From Desulfobacterales bacterium (GTDB lineage Bacteria; Desulfobacterota; Desulfobacteria; Desulfobacterales; JAUWMJ01), in the NCBI GenBank assembly GCA_030613225.1, contig JAUWMJ010000229.1:1-5751 (forward strand): 5,751 bases of DNA, written 5' to 3'. The stretch's first letter is position 1. Each line of letters opens with the position of its first letter. Below are positions 1-5,219 of this stretch, piece by piece. The notes under the pieces are model-generated. The model ran no database searches. It was not told the DNA's origin and saw only the letters and a list, made by a program, of their open reading frames with translations. A program made the position numbers and the translations under genes.

Positions 1-1260
1 GAAACAAAAAAAATAAAAAATTGTGGAATTTCAGTTCCTGGGTCAAAGAGCTATACACACAGGATCCTGATTGCTTCAGCCCTGTCTGACGGAATTTGCA
101 GCATTGATAACGCTTTAAAAAGCGAAGATACGCTAATTACCGTAAGTGCCCTGCAACAAATGGGAATAAAGATAGATGCAGATGAAAACCGTTTTATTGT
201 TCACGGTGCAAATGGAAAATTTAGAAAAACCACTGAGCCTGTATTTCTTGGTAATTCAGGTACATCAATGCGTTTATTGACAGCACTGGCCCCTTTGGGC
301 AAAGGCAGATATGTTTTTACCGGTACAGAGCGCATGAAAGAACGCCCGATTCAGGACCTGCTGAACGCTTTGATTCAAATGGGAGCTTCAGCACATTCAG
401 TTAATAATAATGGATGCCCGCCTGTCGCAATTAAAGGTGGAGATTTAAAAGGCGGAAAAATTTCCATAAATTGTGAAACAAGCAGCCAGTATCTTTCAGC
501 GATTCTTTTAATAGCACCGTTTACCAAACCGTTTACCAAACAGAGCCTTGAAATAACTGTAACAAAGGGTCCTGTATCCAGACCTTACATAGATATGACT
601 GTTGATGTAATGGAAAAATTCGGTATTGATATAATACGTGATGGATATAACTATTTTAAGGTTCAAAAAGGACAGAAATACAGGGCAGGGTCGTATTCTG
701 TTGAACCTGACTGCTCCCAGGCAGGCTATTTCTGGGGAGCTGCAGCGATAACAGGTGCCCGCATCAAAGTTAAAGGAATCACAAAAGAATCTCGCCAGGG
801 GGATCTTCATTTTGCCAGGCTGTTTGAAGAAATGGGATGTAAAGTACTGCATGAAAAGGACGGTATCAGCGTCACAGGTGGATCGCTTTCAGGTATAGAA
901 GCAGACATGGCAGACATGCCGGACATGGTCCCGACACTTGCGGTTGTATCAGCATTTGCAAAGGGAACAACCGTTATTAAAAATGTTAAGCACTTGAAAG
1001 CAAAGGAGAGTGATCGTTTAACCTCGGTAACAAATGAGCTTTCAAAAATGGGTATTGAAGCAAAATTAACCGATACAGGCCTGGTAATAAAAGGCGGCAT
1101 TGTGCATGGAGCAGAAATCTCTACTTACAAAGATCATAGAATCGCCATGAGTTTTGCAATTGCAGGTCTAAAAGTGCCCGGTATATTTATTAAAGACGAG
1201 AAATGCGTTGAAAAATCATTTCCTGATTTCTGGAATGTTTTTAGTGGGTTATATGATTGA
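1..1260 (+). CDS. aroA: 3-phosphoshikimate 1-carboxyvinyltransferase (EPSP synthase), 5' end outside window
   Basis: Catalyses the sixth step of the cytoplasmic shikimate pathway, joining phosphoenolpyruvate and shikimate-3-phosphate to give EPSP. The reading frame is open from base 1, and the 53 codons before the first ATG (160) clearly belong to the family: they hold the PGSKS motif (visible residues 13-17) with an Arg four residues on. So 160 is not the start. Compared with E. coli AroA (427 aa), the 419 visible residues lack only a few at the N-terminus. Further marks in visible numbering are GNSGT with a following Arg (84-91), RMKERP (Arg115), SSQYLSA (161-167), MPDMVP with the likely catalytic Asp308, KESDR (335-339), DHR (378-380) and KSFPDF (Lys405). 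All expected PEP and shikimate-phosphate contacts appear present. One oddity is a 4-residue PFTK duplication at 173-180. It is first in an aroA-aroK-aroC-tyrA series. Identification is very secure; the true start is not visible. Confidence 0.97.
   Translation, partial: ETKKIKNCGISVPGSKSYTHRILIASALSDGICSIDNALKSEDTLITVSALQQMGIKIDADENRFIVHGANGKFRKTTEPVFLGNSGTSMRLLTALAPLGKGRYVFTGTERMKERPIQDLLNALIQMGASAHSVNNNGCPPVAIKGGDLKGGKISINCETSSQYLSAILLIAPFTKPFTKQSLEITVTKGPVSRPYIDMTVDVMEKFGIDIIRDGYNYFKVQKGQKYRAGSYSVEPDCSQAGYFWGAAAITGARIKVKGITKESRQGDLHFARLFEEMGCKVLHEKDGISVTGGSLSGIEADMADMPDMVPTLAVVSAFAKGTTVIKNVKHLKAKESDRLTSVTNELSKMGIEAKLTDTGLVIKGGIVHGAEISTYKDHRIAMSFAIAGLKVPGIFIKDEKCVEKSFPDFWNVFSGLYD
517..540 (+). 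repeat. In-frame 12-bp tandem duplication inside aroA
   Basis: CCGTTTACCAAA occurs twice in perfect tandem and encodes PFTK-PFTK. From memory of E. coli AroA, the stretch between the conserved AP after SSQ-LSA and the PYID motif is 17 residues. Here it is 21, so the extra four equal one repeat copy. This points to a slipped-strand duplication that kept the frame. It falls in a segment that tolerates variation, so the enzyme may still work. Confidence 0.85.
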
Positions 1261-1421
1261 ATTTAAACCAGAATATAAAGTTCATCAACATTGAACTGTA
1301 AATCCGGTCATTTAAAAAAACAATCACGAAAACACGAAAGTACCCCAGTACGATCTGCCGGACCTACGGGGCAGGCGAAAACACGAAAACCGTAAATTGC
1401 AACGTGCAACGTTATAATGTC
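1261..1421. other. aroA-aroK spacer, repeat-bearing
   Basis: A 161-nt gap, long for two genes of the same pathway in the same direction. It holds a weak hairpin (AGTTCA 1279-1284 / TGAACT 1292-1297) with no T tract behind it, a direct repeat pair with a palindromic segment between (1327-1388), and a 13-nt palindrome AACGTGCAACGTT (1401-1413). I see no convincing terminator or promoter and no coding potential. Confidence 0.7.
1327..1388. repeat. 13-bp direct repeats flanking a 36-bp palindromic segment
   Basis: CGAAAACACGAAA occurs exactly at 1327-1339 and 1376-1388. The 36 nt between them contain two small hairpins: GTAC-CCCA-GTAC (1340-1351) and CTGCC (1355-1359) pairing with GGCAG (1370-1374). 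The middle is visibly more GC-rich than its AT-rich surroundings. The layout resembles a small palindromic element sitting inside a CACGAAA-type repeat, with the 13-mers as either a target duplication or two units of the older repeat. The function is unknown. Confidence 0.7.
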
Positions 1422-1937
1422 ATGAACATTTTTTTAATCGGTTACAGATGCAGCGGCAAGACTAAAGCAGGTAAGTCGATTGCCTATATTCTAAACCGGC
1501 AGTTTATCGATACTGATTTGAAAGTAGTTGAAGAAGAAGGAATGACTATTTCAGAAATCGTGGATAAAAAAGGCTGGGATTTTTTTCGTGAAAAAGAATC
1601 TGCAGTATTAAAAAAGGTGTGCAACCATGATATGCAGATTGTAGCTACAGGCGGAGGGATTGTTCTTAACAAAAAAAACAGAGTAAATATGAAAAAAAAC
1701 GGAAAAATTGTCTGGTTAAAGGCAACTTTTGAGACCGTTAAAAAAAGAATGCTGCTTGACAGCAAAACAAAAGATTTCAGGCCTTCTCTGACATTAAAAG
1801 AACTCGATGAAGAAATAAAAGAGACTCTTTTACTCAGGAAACCATTATACGAAAAAGCAATGGACTTTTCTATCGATACCGACAACCTTGATATTGACGG
1901 CGTATGCAAAGCTGTCATAAAATACATAGATCTTTGA
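1422..1937 (+). CDS. aroK: Shikimate kinase
   Basis: Phosphorylates the 3-hydroxyl of shikimate with ATP in the cytoplasm, giving the substrate of the neighbouring AroA. The 171-residue product has the usual single-domain length. Landmarks are the Walker A loop GYRCSGKT (7-14, Lys13), the DTD shikimate site (Asp32), FFREKE (Arg56), ATGGG (75-79), the lid with RPSL (Arg120) and RKPLYE (Arg139), matching the known substrate- and ATP-binding positions of the family. The Walker loop has Cys at position 10, where Gly is most common. I chose ATG 1422, which begins the first beta strand directly. An in-frame GTG at 1404 would add six residues, but it lies inside the palindrome 1401-1413. Neither start has a good Shine-Dalgarno sequence. 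aroK and aroL cannot be told apart from sequence alone; aroK is used as the general name. Confidence 0.95.
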   Translation: MNIFLIGYRCSGKTKAGKSIAYILNRQFIDTDLKVVEEEGMTISEIVDKKGWDFFREKESAVLKKVCNHDMQIVATGGGIVLNKKNRVNMKKNGKIVWLKATFETVKKRMLLDSKTKDFRPSLTLKELDEEIKETLLLRKPLYEKAMDFSIDTDNLDIDGVCKAVIKYIDL

Positions 1938-2184
1938 AACCGTTGAAGATCTTCCAATGTGGGAGTCAGAGATAGAGTAATAGATAAATAGCTCTGGCAT
2001 GGAATAAAAATTACAAAAATAAAGCACCAAATGACAAATAAATTACAAACATCAATATTCAATCATTTTGATTAAAATATTAAAGACGGAATATCCTCTC
2101 GACTTTGGAATTTTGATCATTGGAAATTATTTGGTTTTTGTAATTTGAGATTTGAGATTTCAATTTACAATTGAGGAAATATCA
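1938..2184. other. aroK-aroC spacer, AT-rich with degenerate repeats
   Basis: A 247-nt gap without a credible gene. AAATTACAAA occurs at 2008-2017 and 2040-2049, and the 12-mer AAATTACAAAAA (2008-2019) has its exact reverse complement at 2135-2146, so the two halves of the spacer could pair over about 115 nt. TTTGAGA is tandemly doubled at 2144-2157. Possible -35/-10 words TTGATT (2068-2073) and TATCCT (2092-2097) are 18 nt apart but match the consensus weakly, so a separate aroC promoter is only a possibility. No clear terminator follows aroK. Confidence 0.6.
2173..2179 (+). promoter_or_regulatory. Ribosome binding site deciding the aroC start
   Basis: GAGGAAA lies about 7 nt before ATG 2185. 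An in-frame ATG at 2152 would place 11 non-family residues before the conserved N-terminus and would start inside the TTTGAGA repeat, so the Shine-Dalgarno sequence fixes the start at 2185. Confidence 0.8.
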
Positions 2185-3237
2185 ATGCCTGGAAACAGTT
2201 TCGGAAGATTATTCAAAATAACAACATGGGGGGAATCCCACGGGAAAGGAATCGGTGTTGTAATCGATGGATGCCCTCCGAGGATACCCATTGATGAAAA
2301 TATCATCCAGTCAATGCTAAACCGGAGAAAACCCGGATCATCAACCGCAAGTACAAAACGAGTGGAACCTGATAAAGCTGTTATCATGTCCGGGGTCTTT
2401 AATGGAATGACAACCGGAACTCCTTTAATGATCATGGTTGAAAACAAAGATGCAGATACAGGTGCATATGAGCCCTATGCAGATATTTACAGGCCGGGTC
2501 ACGGTGATATAACATATATGGCCAAATATAAAATACGCGACTGGCGTGGAGGTGGACGTGCTTCCGCCCGTGAAACAGTGGCAAGGGTTGCTGCAGGTGC
2601 TGTTGCCAAGGCTCTTCTTGACAGGGAAAGAACTCATGTTGTTTCATACACAATTGAATTAGGTGGAATAAAGGCTGTAAAACGTGATTTGAATCAAATT
2701 GAAAAAAATATGTTTTTTTGCCCGGATTCTAAGGCAGCAGAAAAGATGAACGAGCGTATTATAGATGTTAAGAAAAAGGGCGATTCTGTTGGCGGCATTG
2801 TGGAAATCGTGGCAAAGGGAGTTCCAAAAGGACTGGGAGAGCCGGTATTTGATAAGATAGATGCTGATCTGGCAAAAGCGCTTATGAGCATTGGTGCGGT
2901 TAAAGGACTTGAGATCGGAACAGGATTCAAGGCTGCTGAAATGCTCGGCAGTGAAAATAATGATCCTATAAATTCCACGGGGTTTGCCACAAATAATGCC
3001 GGAGGAATTCTTGCGGGCATAACAAATGGTGATGATATTATAATTCGAGTTGCTGTTAAGCCGATTCCTTCAATAAGAATTGAACAAAAAACGGTTGATC
3101 AATCCGGAAATCAAAAAACTGTTTCAATAAAAGGGCGCCACGATATTGCAGCCATACCCCGGATTAATGTAGTCTGTGAGGCCATGGTAAACCTGGTTTT
3201 GGCGGATCATCTCTTAAGGCAAAAGGCTATATCATGA
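2185..3237 (+). CDS. aroC: Chorismate synthase
   Basis: Performs the last shikimate pathway step, the 1,4-elimination of phosphate from EPSP to chorismate, and needs reduced FMN. The 350-residue product is of normal length (E. coli about 361). All three family signatures are visible: NSFGRLFKITTWGESHG near the N-terminus (4-20, His19), the GGGRASARET region (122-131), and GRHDIAAIPR (317-326). The second catalytic histidine is in YRPGHGD (His106). RRKPGSS (47-53) is also typical. The start at 2185 is supported by GAGGAAA seven bases upstream. The gene ends inside the start of tyrA (ATGA overlap), so expression of chorismate synthase and prephenate dehydrogenase is probably coupled. No missing residues were seen. 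Confidence 0.98.
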   Translation: MPGNSFGRLFKITTWGESHGKGIGVVIDGCPPRIPIDENIIQSMLNRRKPGSSTASTKRVEPDKAVIMSGVFNGMTTGTPLMIMVENKDADTGAYEPYADIYRPGHGDITYMAKYKIRDWRGGGRASARETVARVAAGAVAKALLDRERTHVVSYTIELGGIKAVKRDLNQIEKNMFFCPDSKAAEKMNERIIDVKKKGDSVGGIVEIVAKGVPKGLGEPVFDKIDADLAKALMSIGAVKGLEIGTGFKAAEMLGSENNDPINSTGFATNNAGGILAGITNGDDIIIRVAVKPIPSIRIEQKTVDQSGNQKTVSIKGRHDIAAIPRINVVCEAMVNLVLADHLLRQKAIS

Positions 3238-4067
3238 ATCAGGTTACTATAGGAATAATCGGCGGTAAGGGACAAATGGGCCGATGGTTTAATCGTTTTT
3301 TTTCCGGGGCAGGGCACAAGGTTTTAATTTGTGATAAGAAAACAGATCTTATGCTGCAAGATATAGCAGAAAAAAGCGATGTTGTAATATTAAGTGTGCA
3401 CATTGATAGAGCTTTGAGCCTGTCGGGAGAGATTGGCCCTATGTTGAGAAAAGAACAGCTCCTCATGGATTTTTGTTCCATGAAAGAAGAGATAATAAAA
3501 AAGATGCTCAATGATACATCTGCTGAAGTTGTCGGAGTTCACCCACTGTTCGGTCCGTACCCGGCAGATCTTCACGGGCAAAACATAATCCTCTGTCAGG
3601 CAAGAGGGTCCGGCTGGCTTAAGTGGCTTGAGGGCGTATTAAAAGAAAGAGGGGCAGTAGTAACACGCATGACTCCGGAGGCTCATGACCGAAGCATGGC
3701 TATTGTTCAAGGGCTTACTCACTTGCTGACCGTTTGCCTGGGGAGAATGCTCCAGAACTTCAACATGCCGCCGCAAGAAGCCATGCTTTTTTCAACACCG
3801 GTTTTCAGGATAAATCTAGATTTGATAGGACGGCTTTTATCGCAGGATCTTGGCCTGTACGAAGATCTAATAGGAAATAAATATGTCCCGGAGATATTGG
3901 AAATATTTCAGTCTGTTTTTGATGAGGGAAAAGAAAGGCTTTTATCAGGCAATAAAGGAGAGGGAGCGGCATTTATGGAAGAGATTCGTAATTTTTTTGG
4001 TCCTTTCTGTCAGCACGGTCTTGATGAGAGCAATGAAATTATAGAGGCTATTTATTCAAAAAAATAG
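3234..4067 (+). CDS. tyrA: Prephenate dehydrogenase, monofunctional, T-protein-like
   Basis: Oxidatively decarboxylates prephenate to 4-hydroxyphenylpyruvate, the tyrosine branch after chorismate. The 277-residue product opens with a Rossmann nucleotide loop, IGGKGQMG (9-16), and an acidic residue at the end of the second strand (Asp34), which favours NAD over NADP. VHPLFGP (102-108) carries the expected catalytic His103. Also present are EAHD (149-152), QGLTH (159-163) and STPVFRINLDLIGR (187-200), whose Arg200 matches the prephenate-binding Arg of the E. coli enzyme. The motif wording is close to the dehydrogenase half of the E. coli chorismate mutase/prephenate dehydrogenase (T-protein), but the mutase domain is absent, so prephenate must come from an enzyme encoded elsewhere. 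It overlaps aroC by 4 nt; AAAAGG seven bases upstream may help re-initiation. No ACT regulatory domain is visible. Confidence 0.93.
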   Translation: MNQVTIGIIGGKGQMGRWFNRFFSGAGHKVLICDKKTDLMLQDIAEKSDVVILSVHIDRALSLSGEIGPMLRKEQLLMDFCSMKEEIIKKMLNDTSAEVVGVHPLFGPYPADLHGQNIILCQARGSGWLKWLEGVLKERGAVVTRMTPEAHDRSMAIVQGLTHLLTVCLGRMLQNFNMPPQEAMLFSTPVFRINLDLIGRLLSQDLGLYEDLIGNKYVPEILEIFQSVFDEGKERLLSGNKGEGAAFMEEIRNFFGPFCQHGLDESNEIIEAIYSKK

Positions 4068-4077
4068 AAAGTCTGTT

Positions 4078-4293
4078 TTAATAATTTTTAATATCACTGA
4101 CAAATCCTTCAAAATCGTTTTCCAGCAGAAAACGAGAAATCATCTCGCTGACTTTACCGGCAGTGTCAACCCGATAATGCCCCTTTTCGTTGCGCCCTGC
4201 GATTTTTTTAGTATTTTCTACAATAGTCTCAAGAGAGGTTGTAGTTATCTTAACGTTTACACGTACTTCAATTGTGTCTTTTTCTTCGGTCAT
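4078..4293 (-). CDS. Small protein of unknown function, convergent with tyrA
   Basis: I do not recognise this 71-residue product with certainty. It starts acidic (MTEEKDTIEV), continues with an alternating stretch RVNVKITTT (11-19) that looks like a beta strand, then two likely helices (about 20-32 and 46-60) separated by the charged loop GRNEKGHYRVD (33-43), and ends SDIKNY. No signal peptide or membrane segment is present, so it is probably cytoplasmic. It is the only sensible reading of this stretch: a candidate promoter lies upstream (4350-4376), AAGGA sits about 11 nt before the ATG, and the stop falls 10 nt from the tyrA stop, so the two transcripts converge tail to tail. The strand-helix-helix layout and charge could suit a small nucleic-acid-binding or protein-partner protein, but this is speculation. 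Confidence 0.65.
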   Translation of the reverse strand: MTEEKDTIEVRVNVKITTTSLETIVENTKKIAGRNEKGHYRVDTAGKVSEMISRFLLENDFEGFVSDIKNY

Positions 4294-4349
4294 GGCCTTA
4301 TCAATCCTTAATATTGGGTTGAATTCAAATATGAAAGCTCTTAAAAACT

Positions 4350-4376
4350 ATTATCAGGAGCATAAAATAAGGTCAA
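4350..4376 (-). promoter_or_regulatory. Candidate promoter for the small - strand gene
   Basis: Read on the - strand, TTGACC (4376-4371) is followed after 15 nt by GATAAT (4355-4350). Each matches the sigma-70 consensus at five of six positions. The spacer is shorter than the ideal 17 nt. Transcription would begin roughly 50 nt before the ATG at 4293. Confidence 0.35.
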
Positions 4377-4408
4377 GCATCGAAAATTCACATTATTAAA
4401 ATATATTT

Positions 4409-4447
4409 GAGTGGTTCGCAAAAAGAATGGCTTTTTGCGGAACCCTC
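4409..4447 (+). other. Strong hairpin in the leader of the comEA-like gene
   Basis: GGTTCGCAAAAAG (4413-4425) pairs with CTTTTTGCGGAACC (4431-4444) apart from one bulged G, around a 5-nt AATGG loop. GAG/CTC (4409-4411 / 4445-4447) extends it past a bulged T, to 16 pairs in all. It ends 35 nt before ATG 4483. There is no T tract behind either side, so it is not a textbook terminator. It may stabilise or regulate the short mRNA. TAAAAT (4397-4402) or TATATT (4402-4407) just upstream could be a -10 box, which would put the hairpin at the very 5' end, but no matching -35 is clear. Confidence 0.7.
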
Positions 4448-4468
4448 ACATTTAAAATAACTAAAAAG

Positions 4469-4474
4469 AAGGAG
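4469..4474 (+). promoter_or_regulatory. Strong ribosome binding site
   Basis: AAGGAG lies 8 nt before ATG 4483. It is the best Shine-Dalgarno sequence in the window and fixes that start over the in-frame ATG three codons later. It suggests efficient translation of the exported helix-hairpin-helix protein. Confidence 0.85.
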
Positions 4475-4482
4475 AAAAAAGA

Positions 4483-4764
4483 ATGAAAAAAATGAAAGTA
4501 TTATTGGTGCTGTCTATCGTTGCTGCTTTTATCATGGTTTTGAGCGGACCGGCATTTACAGAGGATGCGAATAAAATTAATATAAACAAGGCATCCTTAG
4601 AGGAACTTATTCAACTTAAACGGATTGGCCCGAAATACGCAAAAAGAATTATTGAGTACAGGGAAAAAAACGGTACCTTTAAAGTTCCGGAGGATATTGT
4701 GAATGTAAAAGGTATAGGACCAAAGACATTTGAATTGAATAAAGATTTGATCACAGTTAAATAA
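4483..4764 (+). CDS. Exported ComEA-type helix-hairpin-helix DNA-binding protein
   Basis: A 93-residue protein with a clear signal peptide: a basic KKMK start, a hydrophobic core (about 6-20) and a likely cleavage after SGPA (21-24) or shortly beyond. The mature part is one ComEA-like unit. It begins with the typical ININ-KAS-EEL entry (32-42), a first hairpin KRIGPKYAKRI (46-56), YREKNG-F (59-66), and a second hairpin VKGIGPKTFE (75-84). These paired GIGP-type turns bind the backbone of double-stranded DNA non-specifically in the family. Full ComEA proteins capture incoming DNA outside the inner membrane during transformation, so this mature domain would act in the periplasm. No other competence gene is visible, so a role in DNA uptake is inference; a general periplasmic DNA-binding role is equally possible. 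It seems to be transcribed alone, between a leader hairpin and a terminator-like hairpin. Confidence 0.9.
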   Translation: MKKMKVLLVLSIVAAFIMVLSGPAFTEDANKININKASLEELIQLKRIGPKYAKRIIEYREKNGTFKVPEDIVNVKGIGPKTFELNKDLITVK

Positions 4765-4786
4765 CCCGGAAGAAGAAAATATATTT

Positions 4787-4848
4787 ATCACGAAAGCACG
4801 AAAAAAGAGATTAAACATTTTGTGCTTTCGTGATTTATTTTAATTTTT
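4787..4848 (+). terminator. Hairpin with T-rich tail after the comEA-like gene
   Basis: ATCACGAAAGCAC (4787-4799) and GTGCTTTCGTGAT (4822-4834) form a perfect 13-bp stem around a 22-nt loop, followed by TTATTTTAATTTTT. It lies 22 nt beyond the stop at 4764, where a factor-independent terminator is expected. The left side is also A/T-rich, so it could act in both directions. The loop is larger than usual and the stem is built from the same CACGAAA word as the spacer repeat at 1325-1339, so it may be a repeat unit recruited as a terminator. Confidence 0.6.
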
Positions 4849-5219
4849 ACAACAAAAAACACGAAATTCCCATTACGTCTCTTGTAAAGTAGTAATTTTT
4901 ATAGGTGCTGGTCAAAAGGTGAACACAGATTATAACTATCGGATTAAATAATTCATCTTTTACTTGACATGGAATCTGAAATATGTTCAATTGCTGAACG
5001 TTTAGAAAATGAACATCTTAATATTTACCTCAAAAATGGTCAACACCAGTTCCTGTAATTACGCATTGTAACCCACCAGGCGGAGCTATTTTTACAGTAC
5101 GCATATCTAAACGCGCATCGAATTTTCTAATAAAGCATTCCTGATAAATAAAGATTTCTGCTTCACTCCAACCAGAAACAAGAAACCAACGTCCAGCAAC
5201 AAGCAACCAGTTTTATTCT
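4849..5219. other. Long spacer without a convincing gene
   Basis: Together with the terminator tail, this leaves about 385 nt between genes. It begins with one more CACGAAA word (4860-4866). TTGACA at 4964-4969 has no good -10 box at a proper distance. A 60-codon open frame on the - strand (5030-5212) and a 29-codon + frame (4969-5058) look faintly protein-like, but neither has a ribosome binding site; they may be remnants of lost genes. The right end is a 21-nt-period repeat (5172-5209) directly before the regulator gene. No RNA gene or riboswitch was recognised. Confidence 0.55.
5172..5209. repeat. Direct repeat, 17-nt units with 21-nt period
   Basis: CCAGAAACAAGAAACCA (5172-5188) and CCAGCAACAAGCAACCA (5193-5209) differ at two positions, both A to C. 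The pair ends 10 nt before the ATG of the regulator and takes the place where a ribosome binding site would be. Two turns of the helix (21 nt) between units would suit side-by-side binding of a regulator, but the CAAC/CAAG wording also resembles common degenerate spacer repeats. Confidence 0.6.

Noticed and set aside
508..852. Open frame on the - strand inside aroA, and a similar one at 807-1100
   Set aside because: They lie fully antisense to a gene whose motifs are complete; the translations are rich in Phe, Ser and Cys and look like reverse-strand shadows.
1404..1421. GTG start six codons earlier for shikimate kinase
   Set aside because: It lies inside a palindrome of the repeat-rich spacer, and the family N-terminus begins at ATG 1422. 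It is not fully excluded, as neither start has a good ribosome binding site.
1929..1951. GATCTT/AAGATC inverted repeat at the end of aroK as a terminator
   Set aside because: It has only six pairs with low GC, overlaps the stop region, and has no T tract behind it.
1484..2062. 192-codon - strand open frame over aroK
   Set aside because: It is antisense to a shikimate kinase with all family residues; the Ser/Phe-rich translation is typical of the reverse of Lys/Glu-rich codons.
2152..2184. Upstream ATG giving a longer chorismate synthase
   Set aside because: The 11 extra residues lie in repeat sequence, are not part of the family N-terminus, and the Shine-Dalgarno sequence belongs to ATG 2185.
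4190..4399. 69-codon + strand open frame
   Set aside because: It overlaps the - strand small gene, has no ribosome binding site, and its second half runs through the presumed promoter region. The - strand reading is more protein-like.
4964..4992. TTGACA as a -35 promoter box
   Set aside because: At a 17-nt spacing the -10 position reads TCAATT, and the nearest gene starts over 200 nt away.
4969..5058. 29-codon + strand open frame in the long spacer
   Set aside because: It is short, has no ribosome binding site and no recognisable similarity; it is kept only as a hint that the spacer may be decayed coding DNA.
5172..5209. Start of a CRISPR array
   Set aside because: There are only two units, with no true spacers (4 nt between), low complexity and no cas genes.
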